Assembly (NCBI GenBank): GCA_947069175.1
Contig: CAMTDV010000013.1
Coordinates: forward strand, 27,965,857 to 28,029,856
Source of the DNA: Scalesia atractyloides
Taxonomy: Eukaryota; Streptophyta; Magnoliopsida; Asterales; Asteraceae
Direction: 5' to 3'
Length of the DNA: 64,000 nucleotides
In this document: positions 12,068 through 24,680 of the stretch, piece after piece
Position numbering within the stretch: position 1 is the first letter of the stretch
How the letters are laid out: every line of letters starts with the position of its first letter
Translations under genes and position numbers: made by a program
The notes under the pieces: model-generated
Databases searched by the model: none
Told to the model about the DNA's origin: nothing
Seen by the model: the letters and a program-made list of their open reading frames with translations, nothing else

Positions 12068-14034
12068 AAAGGGATACGTGAAAAGTTTTTTTTAATATTA
12101 AATTGTAACCTCTTAACATTATTTAATAGCCAATAACTTTTCAATAAATTAATAACAATTGTTAACCTCGAATTCAAAAACAAAATTTATTTGTATCTTT
12201 TTTAAAGGCGACACCGAAAGCCAAACAATGATGAAAATAAGTACCGACTACCGACATCGACTTATTATCAGGCATAAAGTGACCGTTACTAGTTTACCTT
12301 TTAGGAACCAAACACCAATTATAATTTAGAACCATATTATTGTCGTTATCAATCTCAAACAGTTACAAACGTATTACTTCACTACCAATCTATTTGATTA
12401 AGAAAATACAAAAAATCGAAAAGTTATTCTTAGCAAAAGCAATAGCAAAAGTAGGGGTTGGGGGCATGGGGTCGAGTCTTTTGCAAGATCAATAAAAGGC
12501 TATTAATTTAGGTGTGTAGGTCGTGTTGGATTGGTAAGTCTCGGGTTAGCTGATTGAATTATTTAACCCTATTCTGATTCATTTTTATTTGTGTCGTGTC
12601 TAACCCACTTAAACCTTTGTCATGTTTAGATCAATTTGTTTGACATTCATATACAAATATTAATACCTACTAGTAATAACTTAAACAATTAATTACCATG
12701 ATTCATATGATTTTTATTTTTTAGTTTGTGTTATTATTATTGTTTTTAAGAATTCATCTTTCATTCCCAATTAATAAACCTGGGTTTATATAAGCGATTG
12801 AGTTTAAATAGTTAGCTCGGGATTAGTTAAGCTCAAGGAATAATATGAGAACCAGTTAAAAAGGATCTAATGAAACTTTTTAAAGTTAGTTCTTATATGA
12901 ATATTAAAAATCATTATATTTTAACCCTAAATGTAATACTTTTTATCTCTCAAATCAGGATATAACTTAATTAAATAAAAAATTTTAAACGAGCTAACAT
13001 GTTAAACCATTTTTAACATGTCATGTTTGAATTGATCTAATTTTGTTGAAAATTTATGTAATGTGAATGGACATTAATTTAGTGAAATTATAATTTAGTA
13101 AAATTATAATTACTAATAAACTCTTCATATAGTGAATTAAAGATTAAAATCTTGAGTAGAGTTTTTATGTCAATTTATTTGTTATTATTAGAGTTTATGT
13201 CTCTAATAAAATAACTAATTAAGTAAGACTTTTCACTTTATTCTAAACTCTTGTAAAAAATGGTAGGTTATGTGCTTCATTTTTTGATTTATGAGAAAAC
13301 TACAAGAGAAAGATAATATGTATGAAGAATTCTTGGAGAAGTTGTGAAGACTCGAACATCCATGTGTTGAGAATTATAGATAGATAAGTTTTCTCTACTC
13401 GATTCCATCACTTTCGTATCATTATTTTTCCACAAGTTTAAATTCTGTAATTTTATCCGGTGTAACCTCGGGCGTGTGAGCCATCTCCGGCAGTACATAC
13501 TGCTTCGGCTGTTGTACCCTGGAAGACAGACGCGTCGTCTTTAGTAGAGGCGCGAAATCTGTTTTAAGGGAAGCGTGTTGAATACGTGCCTCAGCCACAA
13601 CCATCAACACTTGTTTATTCATTTTGTATGAAATTATTGTAGAAGAATATGTGGTTCAAGACCTCGTTGAAGCCCACATAAAGGATCATACAAGGAGACG
13701 CGATTCAAGAGTTCGTCGAAGACTACGCAACGGACCATACAAGAAGACGCGGTTAAGGCACTTGTTGAAGACTATGACTTGAATCAATTTAGTTACATAT
13801 GTTGTATTATATATATTTTTTCGTCTAGATTTGTTCATGGTACATGTACTATAATTCCCAAATATGTAAAGAGAGTATCTTTACTATTTTTATTTATATA
13901 ACTTTTTATTAAAATTGTGACCCATATTCTACAATTTTAAACGGATTGTGTTTTGATTGACTTGTTTAGAAGACGAGTTGTGTAAGCCAACCCAAAACAT
14001 GCTTTTTCATGTCCTGTCAGAAATTGCCACCTCC
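12068..14034. other. No gene seen; AT-rich with one 49-bp tandem repeat
   Basis: AT-rich unassigned sequence. Two overlapping minus-strand open frames of under 70 codons (13289-13622) show no recognisable domain. The only clear structure is the 49-bp repeat at 13655-13782. Confidence 0.5.
13655..13782. repeat. 49-bp tandem repeat, about 2.6 copies
   Basis: Copy 1 is 13655-13703 and copy 2 is 13704-13752. A partial third runs to about 13782. Each starts TTCAAG or TTAAGG and full copies end in 'agacgcg' plus one base. Copies differ at about a quarter of positions. Confidence 0.75.
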
Positions 14035-17000
14035 TGTCACAACCCAAAAACGTCCCAACAGAAATACAAACATGACGGTGACAGAGGTCGCTACCAATAA
14101 GTATCTTAGTGGACGATATATTAATTATTTTGGATATTTAACTTAATTAAAAAATAGTGTTTAAAGTTTTAAACGTAAAAGACAATCACGATATAGTTGT
14201 TTGATCATTTATGGATCTTAATACAAGCTGTCTCAAATAGTTTTAAAAGTTGTTCAAAAAGTTGTTTATTTAATTTTGTATCCACTAAACACAAGATACG
14301 CTAAAATCCCAAAACCAATCTCATATACCTAAAGAACACATAAATCAAGTGTCAGCTCAAAAAGGTTGGTGAGTTCACGTACTTCACAACTAAAAGTAAA
14401 TTTCTCCACAATTTTTTTAGGAAAAACCTTCTTATTAAGAGTCTCTTTTTATTTTTATCAAACGTATTTAGGCAAATTTAATCAAATTTCCTTTTTAAAA
14501 ATCCAAGCTTAGTTCTCTTGTCGCTAGCGTTTTTTCCAAAAACATTCGACTCAAATCATCTTCCCAAGGGTTTAAATATTAAATTTTCAATATCTAAATT
14601 TCAGATTCATAGGGTTGAAAAAGCCTATGAGCTATATATCAACAATAAGGGTATAATCAACGCTAGATAATCACATAATATTAATTTATCGCTTTAACTT
14701 GACACAGAGCTACCGGTCACGACGGGGTGGTCAACCCGATAGATCTATCAACAGTTCTATATTTCTATGCATACTAGTATTAATTATTAAACGGCTAATT
14801 CGTGCAAAGTGCCTCAAATTGGGTCACTTATGGTGTCTGCCTCATTTACAATATATATCCTACTAAATTGAAAAAATTAATATTTATGTTGTCCGAAGTC
14901 CCACCGAAATCATAGGCCTATTCCACTACCTAACCTCCTGAGATCAGGCAAGATCATTGCAACTTAAATTTTAATATTTTTAAACCCATGCAACCGTTTT
15001 TACCCCAACGTTGTAATCATCGCTATTCCTCTCCGAAACTATTATTATTTGTCCATCCCTATTTCTCCCCGAAACAAATATATATATATTCAATCCATTC
15101 TCGTTTTCCTCAAAAACAATTTTATATCATCCATTTCCTGAACCATGTGTTTCCTCAAAAACACAACAATTTCATTTTCAGTCCATATTTTCCATAAAAA
15201 TATATTATTATCCCATTTAGGGCATCTTTAACATAAAAAAACATATCAAATTCTATCTAAGGCGTGTTCTCCAAAATGTTATATAAAACAGTAAAAAATG
15301 GGTAGTGAAACTCACCTTTGGGTGCATTCCAAACATGCAACTATTTCCACACAAATTGATCAACACATCCTAATTTCAAGTAAGAATGATTTTTTGACCA
15401 ATTATTTAACAATCCCTAAGTTTCTCCAAAACTTATGATTTTTCACACAACTTTATGGTTTCTCAAAATGTTTTTTTTTTTGTTATGTTGGTGTGTGTGT
15501 GTGTATATATATATAAGATTTTGCGAACTAGAACGATTTTATTAGCGACTCTCGTTATGTTACATCCGTTATGCCACCTATTTGTGTATAAGAAATCTAT
15601 AATTTGTGTTTTGTAACATATTTACACAAACACTTAGCACATAACATATCATCAAACTCAAATTGAACGTACTTTGCCAACTTATATATGTTTTATATTT
15701 TAAAAGCTTTTATACATGTAATAACTTCTTGAGTAAACCTACGTAAAATTTTCATGCTCCATAAATAAGTTACATTTTAACACGTCTTTTTAACGAAACC
15801 ATCGTTTAATCACACAAGTACACATGAATAGTCTTATACCCTACTATCATGGTACACTTATCATTCCACGTATCACGTAACAATATTCATATAACACATC
15901 CCATCATGCAAGATCAAGCCTAAACAATCCATTTTGGCGTACATCAAATTATGCGTATCTTTAATGTTTCATTAACGTTTTTAGGCGTCGAAATCATATA
16001 TAATTAGATAAACACCATGGATACTTAATAAAAGTTTGAAACCTATATTTATTGTAAAATATCACTTTATAACTTGATCTAAATCAGTTTCACAAAAATC
16101 ACATTAAAAGCCGATTTTTAACATTTTTAACGCATAGTCTTGTACCGAACTTTACCATAATCATCCCAAATCATCAAGACTTCATACTTTAACACAACAC
16201 ATGTTATTTATTGTATAAAATTATGCTAATATTCATATAATCATATTAGTGCAGATTTCATGTAAGCCACATAAGTCATACAATTTCAACAATTTTACCA
16301 CTTTTTTAAGCCTCATCTACAACATGCAAGACCATTAAACTTATGACACTTCTTTTTATCATTAAAACACTTAATATATCATCATATTAACATGCATGCA
16401 ACCTGATTTAGTTCATCTTTCATGCATTATATCATATCATCATCAAATCACCTTTATATCATCATCATCTAATCATCACTAACACTTATGTATAAGTATT
16501 CAATCCATGACCATCATTTCTTCATCAATTAGAAACTTAAATGTTCACCAACATATATTTATCATAACTTCAAATAATAAAAACATCAACTTTACTTAAA
16601 TCATCCATCTAATCATTTTTATTTCATTGCATGTAACATTCTTACATGTTTATGAACTATCCAACAAAAGTCACATGTATACATACATATGTACATATAC
16701 ACGGCTACACATATACATCCAAACATACACTTTCCATCTTTTCATCTTTAACCATCATGATCTTCATGCGAATCAACTTCGATTACACATGCAACAACTT
16801 TTCAAGAATCCTTATAAATCAAAACTCAACTTTTAAACAAAATACAATCTCTAACACATACGCATACATACCTACGGCCATATACATACCCACATACACC
16901 TCCATTTTAGTTTTGATTAAAATCATTTTATTGTTTAGTTTCCAAGAGTTGTGAAGACTCCAGGTGTTTGAGAAACAATCCATTATCATCATCAAGAAAC

Positions 17001-17376
17001 AAGAACAAGAATTTGAAAATGGGTTTATACCTTTCAAGAACAAAAGAGGGTTTTTGATGGAATTTTAATGATAATGAGCTTGCACCTTCTTGAAAATCAC
17101 CTTGGAATCAACTTTAAACAAACTTGATGGCACCTTGGATTAAGCTTGGATCTTCAAGACTTGTTCAAAAATAAAAAAAATGGAGGTTGTAGTGGTAGTG
17201 TTCGGAGAAGATAGAGAGAGAGAGAGAGGAGGAAGGAGAGAGGTGAGAGAGTGTGTTGGAAAATGGTGCATATATGGAGTGCGGTTCTTCTTGTAATGAT
17301 TGCAAGGCTTCTCTGGACCACTTGTTCAATGTAGGCTTTGGTGGGTACCCTGTGGGCCGCTACCTTGTCCCCTACA
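14035..17376 (-). mobile_element. Probable minus-strand gypsy-type LTR
   Basis: The left end reads TGTCACAACCC, the reverse complement of a GGGTTGTGACA LTR end. The right end read on the minus strand starts TGTAGGGGACAAGG. On the minus strand a promoter-like zone (17200-17290) has a TATA-type CATATATGC followed by a CT-rich leader. I found no matching target duplication (CCTCC left, TATAG right) and no PBS, so it could be a solo LTR or a recombined remnant. It contains (GT)n(TA)n near 15490 and (GA)n near 17213-17230. Confidence 0.5.
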
Positions 17377-17387
17377 TATAGGGTGGG

Positions 17388-17595
17388 GTTCTATAGTGAA
17401 CACTAGTGTACTTGCAAACTGAGTGAACACATCCTTGCCATTGATTTACACACGTGTATGGCTAGGATTTCATCGTCAAATCATAAAATATACTAGTGTA
17501 TTTTATCATCAAATCCTGGCCATTGATTTATACACGTGTATGGCAAGGATTAGTTCACTCAGTTCGCAAAGTACATTAGTGTTCACTCTTGAACC
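17388..17595. mobile_element. MITE with about 75-bp terminal inverted repeats
   Basis: The left arm 'ggttctatagtgaacacta' and the reverse complement of the right arm 'ggttcaagagtgaacacta' match. The match continues inward through 'ctgagtgaac', 'atccttgccat' and 'acacgtgtat' to a short centre near 17480-17510. No coding capacity. The GGTTCT-type ends suggest a Mutator-like MITE, which is an inference. Flanking target duplication is not clear. Confidence 0.8.
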
Positions 17596-17920
17596 TAATC
17601 CTCTCCCTCTCTCTATATATATACACTAAATACTTGTTTAAACGGATATTTAAATGATTACCGGGTATTTTATTTCATTTTTTATATTATTTTTATCATT
17701 CTATAAAAATTAACTAGCTATAATATTGCCAAACAATATATTATTTGCCTTGGCTACAAGGTTGTTTAATTTTGTAAGATGTGCACGGTATTGCATAGTA
17801 CGCGTTCAAAACCACAAATAGTGTTATTAAGCATTTTATTTAGATTTTCCACACATATATGATTAAAAATAGCATTTTAGTCATAACAAAATATTTTTAG
17901 GATTTTAACATCAACAACGA
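17596..17920. other. No gene seen (AT-rich spacer)
   Basis: CT-rich then AT-rich spacer, without open frames or recognisable repeat ends. Confidence 0.5.
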
Positions 17921-20246
17921 TGTCACACCCCAACCGATGGCGGAAACATCAGAGTGAGACAAACGAGATTGCTTGAGAGTTCATAACACTATTGTGACAA
18001 TATTTATTTCAAACTGATTTCATTAATAAATAAAATTTTCAAGTATATCACAAGAAATCAAAGTACAACAATTGGAAACCTCAAAGTACAACAAAACCTA
18101 ATAACGTTACAAATAAAATCTAGTAATTCTAGATGCATTTCTAAGTCGTCCCTACTAGATTTCATCAATATGAACATCATCAACCTGTAACATGTTTAAA
18201 AGTATAGTTCAACACATAAGGCATTGGCGAGTATACAAGTTTAATATAGCATAAGTATGAAAAAGGTTTAAATGAATCCACATGGCAAAAATATTTAACT
18301 AGATTAATGTATCAAGGCATGCAATTTTACAAGTCAACCCTCTGATTACCGCAAGAATTAAAGACTTAACATGACCACAAGACTACAGGAGGGTGCGTTA
18401 CTCCTATAGCACTATACATGTTAAGGGGAGGCTCATACGAAGTTAATGACAAGCGAATCATATAAGAATATTCCAAGAATACAAATCAAGTATCATGTAT
18501 TTAAGCATGTATAATGGATTGTTTGTGTTTGCATAAAGTATAAGTGTATTTGCGTGTATTTTGATAGGTTAAACACATTGCACCCAAAAGTGTAAAGCGA
18601 AAAAAGGCTTTCGAGTGTACTCACGGTTTTGCAAAGCTTCCTTTGGTAATCCCGTGAAGAGTTGGAGAGTTTGAAGGATGGAACACCGAGTTATCCTACA
18701 TGAGGAAACGTAGGTGTGTAAGTAATTGGATAATAATGGAGGTTTCGGATTTGGAATTGAAGTATGTAAAAGTATGTATTCAAGAAAGTAATTATCTAGC
18801 CTTAAACACTAGTTTTTGACACTATACATCCCGTATGGGTTGTTGTGATTTCATGGGTTAAGTGCCCATTAGAATCGTAACGAGAGGTTCAAGTCTTAGA
18901 TAATATAACCTATTACCATGATAAGTGACCATGTTGATTATCCTTAAGGATTCGGTTATGTGTGTGTGTGTATATATATATATTATAGTTTATGTAATAA
19001 TTCTAAGCTAAGTCAAGGATATCATAGATTGTCATATAAGTTATGCATGGAGGTAGGAGGATAACCATCTTTTAGCCTCATTGTAAGATTCACCAATACA
19101 CAAATCATCACAAGGATGATTCGGATGGTCATGAACGAAAAAGAAATGTACAATAATTACTATACCAAGTAGCCAAGTAACCTTTTACCCGGATGAGTCG
19201 GCACCAGCATAGAAAGAGTTAACTAAGTGTCGGAGGATTGACGGGGTTATGTCGCTTTCAAGCTAGCAAACCACTTGGGATAGCAATTGTAAAACATCAA
19301 GTGAGGTGGTGGAATGAAGGTAAGATAGCCAAGGCTTCCAAGTATTCACACCTATACCAAAACATAAGTCTTGCCATCAACTTCATGGCAAGCTTGGATG
19401 GTTTCATCACTTGTGGGTTGCATAAACCCTTGCAAAAACAGAAAGTTTAGAGGTGTTTTCACCTCTTAAACTTATAAGAATCTATTCCTAACAAGTCTCA
19501 TAACCTTAGATAGGTTTAAGAACAAGTAGGAACAAGATTAAGTCAAGAAAAACATAGTTTGTAGAAGTTTAACAAAAGTTCTTCCAAAACTGAAAGTTTG
19601 GACTTCAAAATAGTGATGTTCCACCTTGGTTTTCCTGGAAAACATGTGGAAACAATCCTAGAGGTGTTCCAAGCTTTGTAGAGGATGATTTGATGAAGAA
19701 AAGATAGGGAAAAGTGAGTTTGAACTCACTTTTGTACTTGAAAGTAATCTACCTTTTCTTGAAATTCTATAGAATTTGAGAGTGTTTTGATGATTTAGAA
19801 GTGTTCAGAATGTGCAAATGTGGTGTAGGAGGCTCCTATTTATAATGGGGAATTAGGGTTTAGGTAATTAATGAAGTTGGTGGTGGTTGGGAGTTGGAAG
19901 AAGGGAAATGGAGCCAAAATTCGCGTATTTTGAAAGATTCCGCCAGACCTGGTCATTTGGCACGGCATGCCAGTCATAAGCATGGTCATGCGAGCCATAA
20001 GCATGATCGTGCAAGACATGAGCATGGTCATGCGGGTCATGAATCTTCACTAAGTGGTCATGAGCACTATCGTGCGAGTCATGAGCATGGTCATGCGAGT
20101 CATGAATCTTCACTGTGTGGTCATGAGCACTATCATGCGAGTTATGTGCATGGTCGTGCGGGTCATGAGCATGATCGTGCGAGTCGCGAGCATGGTCATG
20201 CTTCCCAACAGAATATTCCCAAATTTGTAGTTTGACCCCTAGAGTT
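17921..20246 (-). mobile_element. Minus-strand gypsy-type LTR fragment cut by the Athila-like element
   Basis: It starts TGTCACACCCCAACC at 17921, the reverse complement of a GGGGTGTGACA LTR 3' end. No PBS lies left of it. No matching LTR start is seen before the next LTR begins at 20247, so its other end is presumably beyond or lost. It carries a (GT)n(TA)n run near 18958-18985 and the 21-bp minisatellite at 19950-20203. The 70-codon frame at 19238-19450 has no recognisable domain. Confidence 0.5.
19950..20203. repeat. 21-bp minisatellite encoding His-rich heptads
   Basis: About 12 units of a 21-bp repeat (consensus near 'catgagcatggtcatgcgagt'). Some units are grouped in a 63-bp higher-order pattern in which every third unit reads 'catgaatcttcact'. 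The period is a multiple of three, so a 113-codon plus frame (19894-20235) stays open and reads as HEHGHAS-like heptads. It sits inside an LTR remnant and has no neighbours suggesting a gene. I call it a repeat, not a CDS. Confidence 0.85.
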
Positions 20247-21527
20247 TGATAATTCCATTATTTTATGCTAGAAACTCATAATTTAGCATGTTTTTAGGTA
20301 TTTAACGTGTGATAAAGTATAGTATAAGTGTATGTGATGGAATGGTATTGGAATGGTGTTTAACATGTTTAAGTGATTAACCTTATGAGTTTTTATGTGT
20401 TTAAATGTGTGAAATTGAATAACTACGAGAAAATGGTGTTTTGTAGGTTAAACACGAATATTGGATGTGTTTTGAGGGAAACAAATGGAGTGGAATTGAA
20501 GATCTTAAGAGATGGAATGATAGAGGGTTGAATTACGAACACGTGGGCGAAAACAGTGCGTAAAACGGAGCTAAAACGAAGAAGTTATGACGAAAACAGT
20601 TTTGAAAGAATCTACCGACCATAAGCTACGGTCAGTCGACCATAAGCTACAGTTAGATCAGAAAATTCCTACCGTAGCTTACGGTCCGCGACCGTAGCTT
20701 ACGGTAGGACATCCGGAAAAATGCGAAATTGGCTTGTTTTTGAGGTACAAAAAGTTTCCTAAACCCTAATTCGAAAACAACACTTCCTTGGACAAAAATT
20801 GGCATCTAGGAGCATCAAGTTGGGAGCTTTTTACCTCAAACCATCATAATCTCTATCGAATCAAAGATCAAAGTTATGAATTCAACCGTTTCTCAAGTGT
20901 TTGATGATCAAGTGACCAACATGAGCGGCTAATTCATTCGTGGCTTCCTCCGAGGTGAGGATTCTTGTAAGTGGATGATTGTTTTGAGTTTTTCTTTGTA
21001 ATTGGGACTTGCAATCTAAGCATTCGATGTTTGTTTGCGTAGGGATTTATTATCTTGGTTGTAAATGATTGATTTTACTTAAAACCTAGTTTTGATTCTT
21101 TCGACTCCCAAGAGTTCTAGTAATTGGGATATGTTAGCTAGGAAGTGGGTTTGGTAATCTTCAATTGATAATCGTGTGATAACCTTTCGTTGTTAATCAA
21201 TCAAACTACTTAGTCCTCGTTTATCACAATCAATTAATTAACTATCTGAATCATGTCTATGTGGTTTTCTCAATTAAAAATAATAACTTGAATCCACTTC
21301 GAATCTGAAACTTGGAGGAATCACTTTCTTTCCAACTGTTTACAAACTCTGTTTTAGTAATTTTTAGTTAACCAAACAACCAAACCAATTGAAGTTGTAC
21401 TTTGTGCAAGTAGTTAATCAGTGCTTAATCAATAACACTTTCCACAATACTCCTCTGGTTCGATACCCGACTTATCCTATCTACATAGTTAATTTCGGTT
21501 TTTGATTGACACTAACGGCAGTCATCA
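20247..21527 (+). mobile_element. 5' LTR of an Athila-type (Ty3/gypsy) element
   Basis: It starts TGATAATTCC and ends CAGTCATCA, three bases before a tRNA-Asp PBS. Length is 1281 bp. The sequence after the PBS encodes an Athila-type gag, which confirms the assignment. No 3' LTR is in the window, because the array LTR begins at 24728. Confidence 0.8.
20612..20708. repeat. Inverted repeat in the Athila-type LTR
   Basis: Two tandem copies of 'accataagctac' on the left are followed by two inverted copies of 'gtagcttacggt' on the right. Single-stranded RNA could form a two-segment stem. Confidence 0.8.
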
Positions 21528-21530
21528 AAA

Positions 21531-21548
21531 TGGCGCCGTTGCCGGGGA
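21531..21548 (+). other. Primer-binding site, tRNA-Asp type
   Basis: TGGCGCCGTTGCCGGGGA matches the complement of the plant tRNA-Asp 3' end, the usual primer of Athila/Tat elements. It lies 3 bases after the LTR end. Confidence 0.9.
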
Positions 21549-21676
21549 GTCGTGCGCAAAGTGTTTTGTTTTAAGTATTTTTAGAAAAATAGCAAAAAAA
21601 TAGTGTTTACTTTGTTTTGTTCGGAACTACGCGAGGTTTTTCTTGTTTGTGCTTGTGCAGGTGATTTGGGACGTGC

Positions 21677-23652
21677 ATGCATCATACTCGGAAGTCCGGG
21701 AAGTCTTCACCGCTAGTATTAGATCTAGAAATCGAGAGGACAGTTTGGAAAACCCGAGTTATTCACAGAGAGAACAAAATTTTGCAATCTCCAACAACTA
21801 CATCTGAACCATTGGATACCTCAGAAAACCCAGATAAACAAACAGCTTCACAAACTCAATTTTCACCAACTTCTACACAACCATCTCCTAACACCACCAT
21901 ACCATCTTAACCACCACCACAATCCACCCAAACCACTGCTACCCAAATTCCACCAATTCCACTGCCACCATTTCCTAATTTGGATAGCCTTCCACCACCA
22001 TTACCATATCAATCCTCATCTTCTCAACAACCACCCTTCACTCAACCCTTCACCCAACCAACTACCACTCAACACTCCTCGCCGTACGTGAGAATAATTC
22101 AAGATGAGAACCCTATTCCACCGAACCAAACAAAACCCTTGAGCTCATCAACCATATCGCCCATACCAAACCAACCCTCTTACTATCAGTCGTCTCAACC
22201 ACATCAATTCTCTTTCAAAGCTTCAATGTTTTATCAAGGAGATGGCTCAGGTGAATTTGAGGATGGATATGATGAGTGAAAATTACGGGGGTCATCAAGG
22301 TAATAGGCACGTGATGAATACAGGGAATATTAAGGGGCATAATACAGGGTTTAGGTTTGCTGAAAGAGAAACTCAGGGAGCAGCCAGGTACCAACAATAC
22401 TGTTATTCACCCGGCCCAACTAATTAGCAATATGGCAATTCACGACCGATAAACATCCCAATGCCACCACAGGTTTAGCAAATATCGGTGCAACAGATAC
22501 CTCTTCCGCAACAGCCACTCCTGAGAAACTTGGTTCCACCGGTCAACCAACCTAAGGGCATTCCTAGAAGATGCAATCGAGGACGAATAAGGGGTGTCGA
22601 AAGTCATTTCAAACCCGCAATTGCTAATAACCCATCTCCGGTTGTCATACCTCAATTACATGGTCGATCGTTTGAGGTTAGAGCACAGTCCATCTCTAGT
22701 TTGCCGAAGTATCACGGACTAGCCACAGAAGAGCCGTATATGCATATAGCCGCCTATGATGCACGTTGCAACACTATCGGGAGTCAAGGCTTTACACCCG
22801 ATGATGTGAAATTGGTACTCTTCCAATTCACACTTGAAGACAAGGCACACCAATGGTTCCATTCATTGCCTTCAGCTTATATCTTTACTTGGCCCGAGAT
22901 GCAACAATCATTCTTGGATGAGTTTTATACGCCTCAAAGGACCAATGATGCTCTGAAAAGATATTAGGAACTTTCAGAAACAATCCGGTGAGCTATTTCA
23001 CGAGTCCTTCAACCGTTTCAAGATGTTGTCGAAGAACTACCCACATCATGTCATACAAATGTGGGAGTTACTCAATGCCTTTCACGAGGGATTAACACCA
23101 GAGGATGCACGGGATCTTAGTTCGATATCGAATGGCACCTTTGGCACAAATTATGAGAATGTGGACTGGGACTATTTAGAGAAAATGGCAAGTACATCAA
23201 AAAGGAAAGCCCAATCTTCAAGAAGAGGTAGACACGTGGTAGCAAGAGCGGTAGAGAACCACCTCAGGTCGGGGGACAGTTCCCATATGTGGACATTGTG
23301 GGGAGCTAGGGCACATAGCTGACCAGTGCCCGAGTATCATTGGTGGAGCTGATGATGTCAACTTTGTGCAAGGTGGAGGAGGCGGTGGTAGGAATTTCAA
23401 CATGAATTCCAATACTTACCACCCGGGACTCCAAAATCATCCAAACTTCAGCTACGAAAATGCCAACAATCAAAGTAATCCTGGATTTCAAGGTAATAAT
23501 CAAATTGGTGGGCAAAGGAATTTCGGCCAATCCAAGTACCAAAACAACAATCAAGGAGGAACATCTGGGTTCTCTAAGGGTAGTGGTCAGGGTGGTAATG
23601 AGATAATGGAGATGCTGAGGGCCATGCAGCACGAAATGCAAAGGAAGAACTA
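21677..23652 (+). pseudogene. gag: Athila-type gag, broken
   Basis: This is the structural protein of the Athila-type element. The frame opening at ATG 21677 has a short charged N-terminus with an LEIERT-like motif, then a long Pro/Ser/Thr/Gln-rich stretch interrupted by a stop at 21908-21910. The conserved capsid region lies in another frame at 22488-22967, with the landmarks LPKYHGLATEEP, LFQFTLEDKAHQWF and WPEMQQSFLDEFY. It continues after a stop or frameshift at 23023-23322 (FHEGLTPEDARDL). One zinc knuckle CX2CX4HX4C is encoded at 23288-23329, followed by an Asn/Gly/Gln-rich tail. At least four stops or frameshifts break it, so no full product can be made. Confidence 0.85.
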
Positions 23653-23877
23653 GTTGGATGATGCTTGAGCACCAAAAGATGAGATGCGTGACAAAGCCAT
23701 CCAATCCTTGACCACGTAAATGGGGCAGCTGGCTAGTGAGGTAGCAGCATTGAAGCAACAAAATGGGAAGCTTACTAGTGATACGCAAACTAACCCGAAG
23801 AACACAAAGAACATACCGATCAGGGGGTAAGTTTTGTTCCGAAAGATGATAAATGTTTAACTACTTCTGTTGTTAAT

Positions 23878-24285
23878 GTGATGGCAGGTGTGAATGAAGC
23901 AAATGAAGAAGGTGTTGGGGGAGATTCAGGGGAACCCGTCGTTCCGATAAGAATGAGGAAGTTTAAGATCCATCGAGCATTGCTGGATTATGGAGCCGGG
24001 ATGAGTGTCCTCCCAGGCAGCTTGTATGACCAGTACGACTTTGGTCCTCTTCAAGCATATGATAGCATGGCGATGTTCGCGGACGTGACTTGGAAACAAC
24101 CCCGGGGGGTTGTGAAGAATGTAATAATCCAACTCGGAAAATTTTACTACTCGGTCGATTTTATGGTGACCGATTACGCACCGTCACAGACCTACGAGCA
24201 GCCGCAGGTAATATTGGGTCGCCCCTTCTTGCATACAGCAAACGCCCAAATTGATTGCAGGAACGGGATGGTCACACTGAGCTAA
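23878..24285 (+). pseudogene. Athila-type aspartic protease
   Basis: The 135-codon frame contains the retroviral-type active site ALLDYGAGMSVLP (Asp-Tyr-Gly instead of the usual Asp-Thr/Ser-Gly) and the second hallmark VILGRPFLHTANAQID. Both fit the Athila/Tat protease. The domain itself looks complete, but it is separated from gag by stops (for example near 23827) and from any pol by deletion. The annotated start is the first ATG in frame; in a live element it would be part of a polyprotein. Confidence 0.85.
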
Positions 24286-24680
24286 AGAATCGTAAGTTAT
24301 ACTTCAATGTGTTTTTAAAGTCTATTGCTTACGATCTTCTTGATGATTTGGGTCATGCGAGTGCTACTGATGAGTTTGGTTCGTGTGGTGTTGATTTTGA
24401 CAGGTACAAGGAGAGGACAAATGGAAATCAGGCGAAGAAAGCAAGTGTGAGTAGAAAAGTAGGCGAAGGAAAACCACCCGATGGTGGGATTAGACGGGGC
24501 AACAAAGCCAAATTTGACCCCAACTGGCGTGAATTTGCAAACCTCCCGAGTAATTGGATGTAGATGTATGGAGAGAAGTGGGGAGGCAAGCAGGCATCTG
24601 AACCACCCTGAGCACAACAGGTATGGTCTGGCTGAAGACCTAAAATTAGTGCTCTCGGGAGGCAGCCCGAGGATGTAGAG
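24286..24680 (+). pseudogene. Post-protease remnant and tail of the Athila-type polyprotein
   Basis: A short stretch (24255-24563, KLYFNVF then an acidic region) resembles the segment after protease. It runs straight into a Lys/Gly-rich part and WREFANLPSNWM, followed by LKLVLSGGSPRM near 24640-24678, which looks like the C-terminal tail of Athila/Tat polyproteins. The RT, RNase H and integrase regions (normally more than 2 kb) are absent. Either a large deletion occurred or this is a gag-PR-only non-autonomous family. Confidence 0.55.

Noticed and set aside
13289..13622. Two overlapping minus-strand frames, possibly a gene fragment
   Set aside because: Both are under 70 codons, overlap in different frames, and contain no recognisable domain.
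14035..17376. A full LTR retrotransposon rather than a single LTR
   Set aside because: No PBS, gag or pol was found inside, and only one pair of terminal TG/CA ends is visible.
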